From Gymnorhina tibicen (Eukaryota > Chordata > Aves > Passeriformes > Artamidae): a DNA stretch of 64,000 nt. The stretch's first letter is position 1. Each line of letters begins with the position of its first letter. Below, in pieces: positions 37,201 to 49,200 of this stretch. Under the pieces are notes generated by a model. That model saw only the letters and a list, made by a program, of their open reading frames with translations, searched no databases and had not been told where the DNA came from. The translations under genes were made by a program, and so were the position numbers. The stretch lies in contig VXAZ01008023.1 of the NCBI GenBank assembly GCA_013399875.1, forward strand, positions 163,957 through 227,956, written 5' to 3'.

Positions 37201-40200
37201 CACTTTTAGTGTAGTGTAATCTATGGTTAGGCATGATTTCATGTACAGCTTTATGAGCAGAGCCTTCAGGCTGTAGGTTATGTGTCATTACAGATGTTAA
37301 TAAAGGAATTGCAAAAAATTTGCTGAAACTTCAAAAGCATAAATTGTAGCATTAACAGTTTCTGTTTTTTTAAAGTAACTTTATTTGTAATTTATACCTT
37401 GTTTTATTAACTTAAGACAGTCCTTTTTATGCAATTGAGTTTTACTATATTGGCTATTGAAGTTGGCAGTTGTATACTTCACTTGTTTTGACCACATTTC
37501 ATATGCCAGTGCATAGAAAATATATCAAAGTATTAGCATGAAATTCTGTGTATAGCTAGAGAAATTAATGCTGTGTGAAATTCTTTATTGAATTTTGTTG
37601 AAGTAAGTTAAGATTCACCAGTGGCAGGATGATAGTAATTAGTGTTTAACCTGGGGCTGAAGTTGACAGTTTTGGAGAGTCTCCTATTTTGGCCAGTATT
37701 TGCAAGGATTTTTATTATTGTAAAATGATATTTTTAGATGCAACTTGCGATGATTTTGCATTTACTGAGCTAAAAATATAAAAGCAGGAAGCTCACAGAT
37801 CAGATGATAGGACTTAATGACAAAGTGACGTAGCTGTTACTTTAAAGGGGAAAAAAGGTATCTTTCAAAAGGGAGAAAAAATCCTCTCTGTTTCCTTCTC
37901 TCGTTCCTTGTTCTATCTATCTATCTAGGTCGTTTATTGAGAGCTAACCAGATCACATTCAATTGGGACAGACTGGCAAGTTGGATCAATCTCACAGAGC
38001 AGTGGCCATATAGAACATCATGGCTCATCCTGCATCTTGAAGAGACCGAAGGTGTTCCAGATCACCTGACTTTAAAAACCATCTATGAAAGGTAGTCATT
38101 ATTCTGGTAATGGTGTGCACTTTCGGTGATTAAAATAGTGGTCATTATTAATGATCATTAGAATAACATGGCTTTCAAACATCTATTAGGTTGTAATCTA
38201 AAATTCCCACAATCTTACCCTCTTCTGCTAACTTTTGAAAACTTCTAAGTGAGTTTCATTGCTGTTTGGTGCACCATGTATGAATGAGTGCTTCGTATTT
38301 AAATCAAAGAGACGTATACAGGAATTCTTTCACAGACAGCTAGTGGTACTTTTGTCTCTTGATATCATTTTCATCTTTAGCTTGGCCAAGCTGCAAGATG
38401 GGTATTTTTTCCACTTCTTTGTTAATCTGAAATAAACCCTGCAGAAACTGCCCTTACTGATAAAAATCTCTGAAGGTTTTGTGCTTAGCAGGTGTCCTGT
38501 GGCAATGCCATGTGCTGCAGGTAAGGGATGTGAAAAAGAGGCATGACTTTCTCAATTTCTGCTACAATTTGCTGTCCAACAGAGCTGTCTAGGTTTTGCT
38601 ACTGAGAACACATTGCCCTAAGTTGCCAGTGAACATCTCACTCCAAAACCTTCTGCTTGTAAGAAAGGATGTGTGGGTTGTGACCTGATGACAGTGGGAG
38701 GAATGGAAGAGAGAGAATGTGGCTGAGAGTGGGGCCTATAGAAGAAAAGCAGAACCTGAGAATCAAAGTCAGGGAGAAGAAAGGTGGGTTTGACTTGGAT
38801 AAAGTATAATTGAGATCAGATGAAAAGAACAGCTGAGGTAAAGAGAGAAGACTGTGACTGATTGAACAAGTTACCAGAAAACCTAAGACTTGGCAGGGTC
38901 CCGGGGAATGAACTTGGAGAGAAAATACTGGAAGTGTGCCCTGCACTGAAAGTCAGGGAATAGGAGATTAACTGTATGAGGGTCTGGGGTGGGCTGAGAA
39001 TGGTTGAAGTGTTGAGAATGGAATTTGGATTGATTGGGAAAAATGATTGAATGAGTTGTATTAGGAAAGAAAAGTTGAAGTGCAGTTAAAATCTGAACAT
39101 ACAAATCCCAGAAGGTAAAGGGACATGGGTAGATTGGGCATGGTGAGGCTGAGGATTGAAGACAGATAAAGAGGGCAAGTAGTAGGCTGAAGTGGCTTCA
39201 AGCTGGAAGATTGTTTTAGAAATATGAAACTTCACAGGTAAATTAAGTGCATGATTAGAAAACACTTTCCTCTGGAGTATGGACCTGGTTTCTGGGTTTT
39301 GCATTTCCTCTATGAGTGTAATATGAAATCAAAGGTAAAGCCTTGGGAACCCATCTTTCCATTGTGGGTTCACACAATTAGTGTCACAAATGTTAATGTG
39401 ATCAGCTAAGTACAGTAATTCAGAATCATCAGGAATTCCCTTTCCTGTCACGCTTTTCATTCAAACTTCTCTTTATTTAGATTTTCTCTTTGTCATGTTT
39501 GCCAATTTTTTATTTTCAGTATTTATCTAACAAACTCATTGCAGCTTTCTGATTATTGGCATCTACAGTAATAAATTACTTTGGGGTAATTGAAGTCCAA
39601 AGCTGTCTTCAAGACATAACAACGTTTGTCTTCTGATAAACCAGAGGAGATACTAGAGACCTGATTTATTCTCATAAATGGGCATCGGTTAATTCCAGTA
39701 TTAGCTGATGTTCAGTCTGTAGTAAACCAACATGAATAAAAGGAAAGGACATTCAGAATTGAAAGTGAGTAATTTCCTTGGGTTCTGGATTGTTTGTTGT
39801 TGGTACAAACACGAGCTGTTGATGCTCAGTGCCAGCCATGTCATGGTTTATTAGTTAAGGTGTGGAGGAGATTCATGACTGCTGCTATGCTGTACCTCTT
39901 GCTATGCAGGTTGTTTGCAAGGGATGTAGCCACTTGAGTAGACTGCTAGTTCATAACTGACAATTACAAGCATATAGGTAATTTTGTTGTATAAAACTAG
40001 AGTACATAATGTGAAGAAAGAGTGAAGAACCCTGTAGCATGTATTGGAAAGGGGAAGGTGATCATCATCTTTTAAGGAAAGCTCTTTGTATTCTACCCGC
40101 AATGCCAGAAAAACAAGGAAAAGAAAAATAAGACCAATATTGAGAACTTTCTCTTCAGCAAAAAATACCAACAGGATTATTTGATATGAAAATGATAAAG

Positions 40201-43200
40201 CTGAAAAACTTAGTTTTTTTCGTTTTAGTTTAGTTTAATTTTAGGTTTTTTTTAGTTTTTCTTAACAATTAAAAAAAAATTTTCTAACGGTAATGTTGCT
40301 GCATGCTCAGGAAGAGAATTGATGTCTCTCAGCCCCTTCTGTTGAACCTGTGTAAGGAACTAAATATATAACTCTCCTGAAGTATTGACAGAGCTGAGGT
40401 CTCATCTGTCTGGTGATTTGGATGATCAGTTTTACCATATGCTGAGTACGAAAAGGTCTGTGCACTCTTCTTTGGGATTATCTAGAGTTCTAAAAATTCT
40501 GTTTTATCCAAAGTAATCCTTTCAGTGTCATAGCTATTTTTTTGTCTGCAGCTGTTCAAAGTAACTTGACTTAAATAACTGTTCCAGTATCATTTTGAAG
40601 TTAGTTCCTCGTTTAAAATTTCAGTCTCTAAGTTTTATTAGTTTATAGAGTAGCTTTCCCATTTGGAGTCTCATAAATGCGTACCAGATTTTGATAATTA
40701 TGTAGCTTGTTTCTGTACTGAGTTTGTGTTACTTCTTTGTTTTTTTATTCTTCAAGTTGTTTTTTTTTTTAATATCTTGATATTTTAGAGCAGAATCAAG
40801 AATATAGTTTTCCTAGAATTGAATAGTTTGTGTCAAACTACTTTTTATTGTGACACTGCAGTCTTAGGGTTGCTGCTTGGGCATCTGCCTTTGCTGAAAG
40901 TAATCTTGTAGGTTCTATGTTAAATGTGAGAGTTTCACACTTGGTAACATCCTCTGTGTAAGGAGAATGCTCTGATATTACAGTTGCTTTTCCAAGTTTT
41001 AAAATATCATGTGTGAAAAAGCTTTTGAATCACCAGTATTCCCTTGCATTGAGAACTCTCCATTTCCTTCCGCTCCGCTGCAGATGGTGCGGGGCGGAGG
41101 GTTGCGCTGGACTGATCTGTTACAGCTCCCCTCGGCTGAAGAGTTAGGGTGGGTAATCGGTGTGTGCACTGAGGGTGTGACGGGGACAGTTTAACGCCGT
41201 GTTGTCCTACGGCCGTGCCCCCGAGGCGGGCTGTCCCCGGCCGTGCTCCCGAGGCGGGCTGTCCCCGGCCGTGCCCCCCGAGGCGGGCTGTCCCCGGCCG
41301 TGCCCCCGAGGCGGGCTGTCCCCGGCCGTTCCCCCGAGGCGGGCTGTCCCCGGCCGTTCCCCCCGAGGCGGGCTGTCCCCAGCCGTGGCCCCGAGGCGGG
41401 CTGTCCCCGGCCGCCCCCGGCAGCGCTGGTGCCGCAGGTGGCGCTCCCTGCTCGCGCGGCGCGGTGCCGGCAGGTGGCGCTCCCTGCTCAGCACAGCCGC
41501 GGGGAGCGCTGGCACCAGAGCCTTTGCTTTCAGTGTTTCCAGGAGAAAGTGATACAACATACAAAAAATCCAGGAAGATGAAAAGAATCGGGTAGTCAAG
41601 CACTAAGATGAAAAAGAATAAATAAAATACAGTCTTTATCTAATTCCCCTCTATGCATGCACATTGATATATGATTTCCATGATTATACGCTATTTTGCG
41701 TCCATGAGATTCCCATCTTGTAAGGTCCAGAATTTAATTTTGCAAACTGCAGTAAAGGAGAGGGCCATTTTCTGTCACATTGCAGTGCTATCTGTTGGAG
41801 TTGAAAAGAATGCAGTAACTAAACTAAGACAACTAAAAACTGCTGCACAACTGTTTGTCAGAGTTTGCATGATGCTGGACTAGTCACCTCTGTGGTACCT
41901 TTCACTTGGATGGTATTTGTGCCTCTGTGGGGAGGTGGTGTACAGCTTATGGTTCTGTAGGCTGATATTGCTAAGTACTCAGTGTTCAGAGCTATATCTG
42001 GAGCTACTGGGAGCTCTGCTTTCAGTTGGTGGAGTATTCAAAAAAAATGGATATCTCAATTTGGCAACTAAATAAGTGTACCTATATCTCTGTGCTTTGG
42101 TTTGTCATTAAAAACAAAGCTAACTAATATATTCTTATTGTGAAGGCTTCTTGGGGAAAGTAAGTTTGTCTTTTTCTGTAGATACTGTGAAGAATATTGA
42201 AGACTATATTGATGAGTATGAAACCAGGTCTGTCAGCAGAAGTGTATCTTTCCTGTATCATACTATGCAGAGATGAAAATACTACTGCGTATTATATTGG
42301 GAACTTTCCTCCAGGGTCTGTAACAAAAATCCAACAAACAAAAAAACCACCCTCACAAAAAAAACCACCAAAACCAAAAGAACACAGAACCCCCCCAAAA
42401 CAACAACCAAAACCAAAAAACCAAAAAGCAAGCAAACAAAAAAAGCCCAAAACAAAAAACCCATACAAACAAAACCATTAAAAACCATAAAAAACTCATA
42501 AAAATCCCCAACCCAAAACAAAAAAAGAAAAATCACAACCTCCTAAAGGAAATCAGGCTTCAGTTTGTGACACAGGCACACCTCTGTGAAGAATCTTTAT
42601 GAACTGGAGTCACTTGACATCTCTTACAGTAACAGGTAGACGCGCTATGCACTCAATCTTTTGTAGAGGGGAACCCAGCCCATGCTTTGCTGAATCTGCT
42701 TTGTTGGCTTTCAGTCTATATTCTTGAGAAAAATGCCTTTACTCTTTTTACTTCCTTAAACTGACCTGCTGTATCATCTCACTTCAGTCCTCTCATTTCG
42801 GCCTCTCTCTCTCTGCTGGTCTGGTTGGTCTTGCTTTCCACCTGGTATATTTATTAGTACTAGTATTTACTCCTGCAGGTTATGTGTTGCCTTTCTCATC
42901 ATCAGGATTTTCATGTAGTCTCTCTCCTTACCAGGTTAAGATCGTAATTCTGATTTTGCCTCTCCTTCCCCTTTTGTGTTTAGGTTCTTCAGTGGGCAAG
43001 CTTACTATTGTCATTACCCACCTCTCCATCCTGGTCTAATTTAATTATCTTTACCATTTTATTTATAGCTGTGATGTAGAGTTAATATTCCTCTACATTT
43101 ATGTTGTGCTGCATTCTCTTCCATGTTACTGTAAAGAGTCCTAATGTCAATTTTGTGTAATGCCAAAGTGGTTTGCAGAAGTTGCAAAAGGCAGATTTTT

Positions 43201-46200
43201 AAGGCTCTGAAGTGGAATAAAATATGTGGGCTTTCTGCAAATAAATTTCTAAGAGAATTAAGTTGTCAGATTAAAGCAAGTTTCTGTTGAACGTTTGCAA
43301 CTGAGACTTCTCAAACTTGTAAATTAGCCAACTATGGGAATGTGCTCTCTTGTGAAGGCAAATAAAGCATTCATGACACCAGAATAAATGACAGTGCCAG
43401 ATCTAAATAAATGATATCTTGGGAAAAGTCACTGTGGCTTTTGTAGAAAAAAGATACATTTCAAGAAACTGAATTCTCAACAGAGTCAATGAACATAGGA
43501 AGAAGACAAGGAAGTATTTTGAGATTTAAGACATTTTAAGCAAGATCTTCATCTAAGACCATCTAAATGTATTAAAATCTAAGATAATAGCAGACACAAT
43601 TGCCTCTGGAAAACAAAAGAAGGAGGTGAAAGACAGGAGTATGTGTCTTGTGAGAAACTTGCAGGTAAGGTTTCCAAAGATAATTCTTGTGCTATTTGAC
43701 ATATCTGTGAATGGTCTGACAGAGGGAGGAGATGCCATGTGGGGATGTAGCCAGGATAACTGTTTCACACAGGGTTGTGGAAGTAGCTATGAGTAAGTTG
43801 CAGATCAAAGTCATTGTGGAGATAGGTATCATACCCTACTGGGGAAAATAATCTAATCTATAATCCTGTTGATGTAGTAGTGGGTGGTAAATCTGCACTA
43901 AGGAAAGGAATTAATAAATTGTTGCTGATTTCTCTGAAAAATGTTCAGTGCCCCGCCTCAGTCAGAAAATGAAACAGTATCTTTAGGAGTTCCTAACAAA
44001 TCAATGGAAGGCCAGAATGTATTGTGTTATACAAATCTGTGATTTTTCTAAATTCTAAAGACTGAGTTTCTAATCATCACATTTCAAAATGGTTGTACTA
44101 AAGTAGCAAATACATTTAAGAGGCCGAGGAAAGCTGTAGTCTTGGATCAAGCAGTGACGAGTCCCAATTTTGTTCGACTACTTTCTCCTCTCTTCTCAAG
44201 CCCTCCTCATTCTTAAGACATTTGATTCATTTATTTCTTTTCCCCAAAAGTCTTAATTTTTTCATTTCAGTTTGAGGCTGTGAGTCTTGGTCATCTTTGT
44301 TTCTTGGTATTTTCTACTTCTTAAGGTTAAAGATGTCAGGGATTTCATATTACCACCTTGCTGAACAAAAATCATGCTATTAAAGCTGATTGTATGAGAA
44401 GAAATGTCTTCTCAGTCCCTTTCCTCATTAGATTGCCTCACTAGATAAAATAATCTGCTGAACACATTTTATCTCTTTATATCCTTCTTATGGCAGAAAT
44501 CAAAGTCTGCAGTACTTTGTCAATTGGAAGATGTTCCTAGAAGTCACTAAAGTAATTTTGTAACTCTCTTGCCTGCCCTTCTGGAGGCTTTTGTCCTTCT
44601 GGAGGCATTAGGAAGAACTTCTGTATCTATGAGGCTAACCAGTTCTCTTCTAGATATGGCAGATTTACCAGTCTGTCACTTCTTAGACCTGTTAGTAGCT
44701 GGACTGTAAGATTTTTACAATTGAAAGTGAAACTTCAGGCATGCATGTGCTTCTTGAGTTCAAGAATGTCTTGTATTGCATTTCAGAAAATAATTGTAAA
44801 TTTCTAAACACTTGAAAAACTATGGATGGTCTGAATTTTTACCCCTGAAGTTCCCGTGAAATCAGCGGTTCTGCTATTGTGAATGCACAGAATTGCCAAA
44901 GCGAGGCCTAGGTTACCTTGCACCTAGAACCTATTCAGTCAGTAACTGAAGCCCTTAAAAAGCCAAGTAAAGACAAAAAAAAGTGGTTTGAGCATGTTTG
45001 CAGCAGGAGGAAAAAATGAGGTTCAGCACAAAGCACAGCAGCAAAGGCTACTTTAATTGGAAGATAAATGTGTCTAAATTAATTATACCAAGTGCTGGGA
45101 CAGGCTGTGTGACAAGTTGCAGGAACCTTCCAGTGCTGATGTGTTGTCCAGGCAGGCAAGGCCACTGTAGAAAAGTTTCAGTTGGCCTTTAAAAAGAAAA
45201 TGGCAGGGAACACACTGCCAGAGCTACTACCTGTTACAGAAGGCTCTTTGGAAAGAAAAAAGTCAGTATGAAGTTGATGACAATCCATGAGAATTTCCTC
45301 ATAATCATGTCTGGATACCAGACATAGGTAGAACATTCACCCAGGAATTAGGTAGATCTGTGGTAAATATTGTCCTCTCTCTTACGGGGTTAGGATCTAG
45401 GTTCTGTATCTTTCTGAATGTAATTCTGCCATTACCTGCTGAAACTGTGAGAAATGTAAGGCTGGTGTATCTGAGGAGATAGTCCTAAGAGAGACCACGA
45501 CTTACTGTCTCAGTGCCTAAAGATGATGGGGAGGGGAAGATGCTTGTCCCCAAGACTGAATATACAATTTATTTAATGCTACAGGATTCAGGTATTCACA
45601 CAACCTTTTATTGAAGTGCTTCCTACTGGCTGCTTTTGATGTTAATCTGCTTGCTGGGCTTGAAGGCACAAGGGACGGTCCTACCTGTCATTCTTTGCCC
45701 AGACTTTGACCAAACCGGAATATTAAGACAGGACTTAACAATTTTTTATGAGGATATTTGCAAATAGCTGATGGTCCCTGAATTTCTGAGACTATTTTAA
45801 TGTATTTATTAAAAATATTAGAATAGAAGAGCTTGGCTCAGGATAGAAGAAACTCTCATGAGCCATCTGTTCAGATTAGCATCTCCACCCTTACTTGATC
45901 TCCTTGAAAATATGCTTTTTGGGAAGCTGAAGGAAACTATGGAAATCAAGAATCTTAACTCTTTGATTTTGAAAAAAGAGATTTTCTAGGACAAGAAAAT
46001 GGTTGTACTTTCCTCAGAGTTGTAGGTAACCATTATTTAAAACGTAGCAACATATAATTCATCCATCACTTGGGCTTAATTTAACCTCTGTGATAAAGTC
46101 TTTGTGCACATATGTGTGCATGCCTACCTATGATGGATGGCAAATTGGATGGCGGTGCAACGTGCCGAGGCAGAACGCACCAAATTTAGAAGAATAGCAT

Positions 46201-49200
46201 AACAGCTTTCTTTAATTCAGCTTTTTTTTTGTGGGGGGGGGGGGNNNNNNNNNNNNNNNNNNNNNNNNNNNNNNNNNNNNNNNGGGAGCAAAGAGAGGGG
46301 GGTTTGGGAGGATCAAGGGAACTAAAGGATCTAAGCAAGGCATAGCTCATTTATTACTTTCATTTTAATGCTTTTGCAACTCTTACACCATTCCAAGGGA
46401 TGAATTGTGGAATATACATGCTTTGTCTAATTCGTCAATAATAGAAAGAATTGTTGTTTCTTAGTTTCTTCAGTTCTAGTCCAGCTTCGGCACTGGTATA
46501 TGATTTTGCTTGGCTTTTTGTCTGGTCTTTACTGAAGTTACCCCTTTTTGAAATCAACCACAGAAATAGTTATCTCTAGTAATGGTAACCGGAGAAATAC
46601 TTAATTTCAGGTTGCTACACAACTCATCCTCTGTTTTTCTTTTTTTTTTTCCCTTTTTTCTTTAAATTAAATTGGTAAGACCTAATTTAGTTGTAAGTGA
46701 AACAGCGTTCATTACTATAGATTTGGAGTTCTATAGCATGGTTTCATTGGTGCCATGTTTTCCTGATAGGTTCAGATCTCTTGTGTGGTACACCCAAGGT
46801 AATCAAATTAAGAAATCACTTAGTCAGGTTAAAACATTCTTCTGTTTCATGTACGGTGGAATATTTCTCCTTCATTGTTTACTACTTCAATTTAAGAAAG
46901 TATATTTATAGCATACTAAAAATACCACCAAGATAAAAATGATATTAAGTTATTTTATTAAAGAATTTAATATCATAAAAAATAGTATTCTGTAGCACTA
47001 GTAGTAAAATTTATTTTTCTCCATATAAAGGCTCATTTATTTTTATAGCAATTTGATGACACATCTGCTTGCTTTATTCAGCTGAAAAGAAAATGTTGGT
47101 TCTTGGTGTTTTGTAAAATTGCTTTGTTAAATTATTTTCAAAATCGTTCAACTTTTAACAAATGACATTTGATACTAACATTGGAAAGCAATTTCAGCTA
47201 ATTAAGTAGATCCTTCTATAAACCATTGGAACATTAAGATGACAAACTGTTCATTCAGGATTATTTTAATTGGTACAATTATTGTAATTTTGTTGCAATT
47301 ATGTGTTGAGCTAAAAGCTTTTGTTTAAATCATTTGAGGTTTTTTTTGTTAATATACATAAGTAAGAAGAACAAAAGTAAAATAAAAACTGAAGATAAGC
47401 ATTATCTGTTTACATTTTCATTACAGTGCTTTAGACAAGTATCTATTGAATTATTCTTTTAGAAAAGTTTGTTACATGCTTTCAGCAAATCTGTAGAAAT
47501 TTTAAATGTTAAAATTGAGCAAGATCATTGAAATGTAACTTTCCTGGAAGGTTATTATGTTAATTCCAGTTTTGACACTGTTTAAATACCTTTTAAGAAA
47601 AAGGGTGAAATGAACTTTTGAGGGATTTGTGAGTTGCTTAATGCCTATTGATGTATTAATTTAAGAAGTGTAGCTATTTAGTGATTATAGAAATTAAAAC
47701 TGAAAAAGCCATGGAAGGTGCCACATTCATTGCTCTGATTATAATATTCTCTGCAATCATCTTTGCCCAGGCCAGGTTTAAATAAATCACTTCCTTTAAG
47801 TAGACAATTTAGTATTCTTCTAGACCTCACAGTGAGGCATTACTTCAAAAATATTTAACCTGCTTTTTGTTTTTCCGTTTCCTTTTATTGCCTCTTACTT
47901 TAAATGCAGGGCACATAAAGTTATGATGTTTCTTGCTGTGCTAATAGTGTGGTCTCAGTGTTAAAAGGCAGTGTACCAGTTGAGTAGTAGGTGGTTGATG
48001 CCCACCTTTTTTTAAATTCTTTTGCCTTTTATAATTCAAATAGCACTGCAAAGCTGTGAATGAATCCAGGCATTTGTAACTGCTTCAACACTTTATTTTA
48101 GTCTTAAAGAATGCCAAGGTAGGGTGTGTTCTGGAGAGTTGTTTAAAAAACAGAACTTTTTAATACGGCTCAGTGACAGTGCGTGATAACGGGTGTGGGA
48201 GATTAGTTTAATAAATATCAATCATTTAATGATCAAAATGTTTTTTTCTTTCTGAAATGATCAAAAGCAGGAACACTGAGGAGAGATGCTTTATCTGCTG
48301 GTACTTGAATTGAATAGAGTCAGTTTTGCAAAGCAAGCTTTCCTGAATACCTATGGTAATAGGAGTTTTAAATAGCTATTGCATCTGTTCAGTGAAGTCT
48401 CTTCTGCTTAATATGCGCTGAGGGGGCTTGAATTTTTGTCTGCGTAGATATATCAAACTATAGCTTTCTCTTTTTTTGGTCTTTATTAAGATAAAGCATT
48501 TATTCCCTTATGTTATAGTATTGGGCGTGTGATGACTTTTTATTCCTGTCTTTATACAAATGGGCTTATAAGCAAATGTTCTTTTTCAGTGTCCAAATGA
48601 CCTGTTGCAGTTTTCACTTAGAGAGAATATTTGCAGCACAGTTGCTGATATATTGATAGTACTGCAAAGTTCCTGAAGTGATTTGTGTGAGAGCTTTACA
48701 CTGTCACTATACTGACCAGACATGAGAAGAGTAGGATAAGTAACTAAAGAGCAAAGCATAGTATTAGTAGGATTTGATTATTAGGTATTAGAGATCAGAT
48801 GTCTAATTAGCAGACTGTTAAGCATCAAAATTTTGTACTGCATTCCATAGCAGCCCAGGTTTTCTAGTTTTGTGTTTCTCAGTATCAAACCTCTGGAAAG
48901 AAATTTTTCTTGTTTTTAATGACAAATTATTTCATTATTTCAAGCAACATTTTTGACTTGTACTGTGTTGAGAGGAAAAAATTAAAAAGCACATGATAGA
49001 TAAAACATGACATGCCTTCATGCTCATGCCTTCTGTTGCTCTATTATTTAATAGCAATTAATTAAGTCATTTGCTTTTTATGGAGTGAAAAAGTTAAATG
49101 ACTCCTGTCTATGCAGTTGCTTGCTCCTGTAAAACACATGAGGAAAAAAAAATTAGGTGTCCAAAGATTAATTTGAAGCATTTCTTTGTTTTCACCTTCG

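Larger units (their letters stand above)
34072..37928 (+). other. KIDINS220: KIDINS220 introns 17-20, nothing recognised besides a TCTA repeat
   Basis: Introns of 611, 173, 980 and 1,615 bp around exons 18-20. They are unique AT-rich sequence. A short TG run lies near 35,487-35,500 and the tetranucleotide repeat at the 3' end is listed separately. Confidence 0.7.
41070..41520. promoter_or_regulatory. Isolated CpG-rich block within intron 21
   Basis: A sharply bounded ~450-bp block with many CpGs sits in otherwise AT-rich intron. It contains a GC box (GGGGCGGAGG, 41,091-41,100), a 28-29-bp minisatellite and a 36-bp-spaced pair of CTCF-like motifs. It could be an alternative promoter, an insulator-like element, or only a GC-rich tandem repeat. 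Activity cannot be judged from sequence. Confidence 0.5.

Noticed and set aside
41007..41603. Overlapping frames of 112-198 codons on both strands
   Set aside because: They are products of the GC-rich minisatellite, where 28-29-bp units shift phase. The predicted proteins are Arg/Pro/Gly-rich repeats without homology.
42197..42481. Lys/Pro-rich 94-codon frame
   Set aside because: It is a translation of the A/C-only low-complexity tract.
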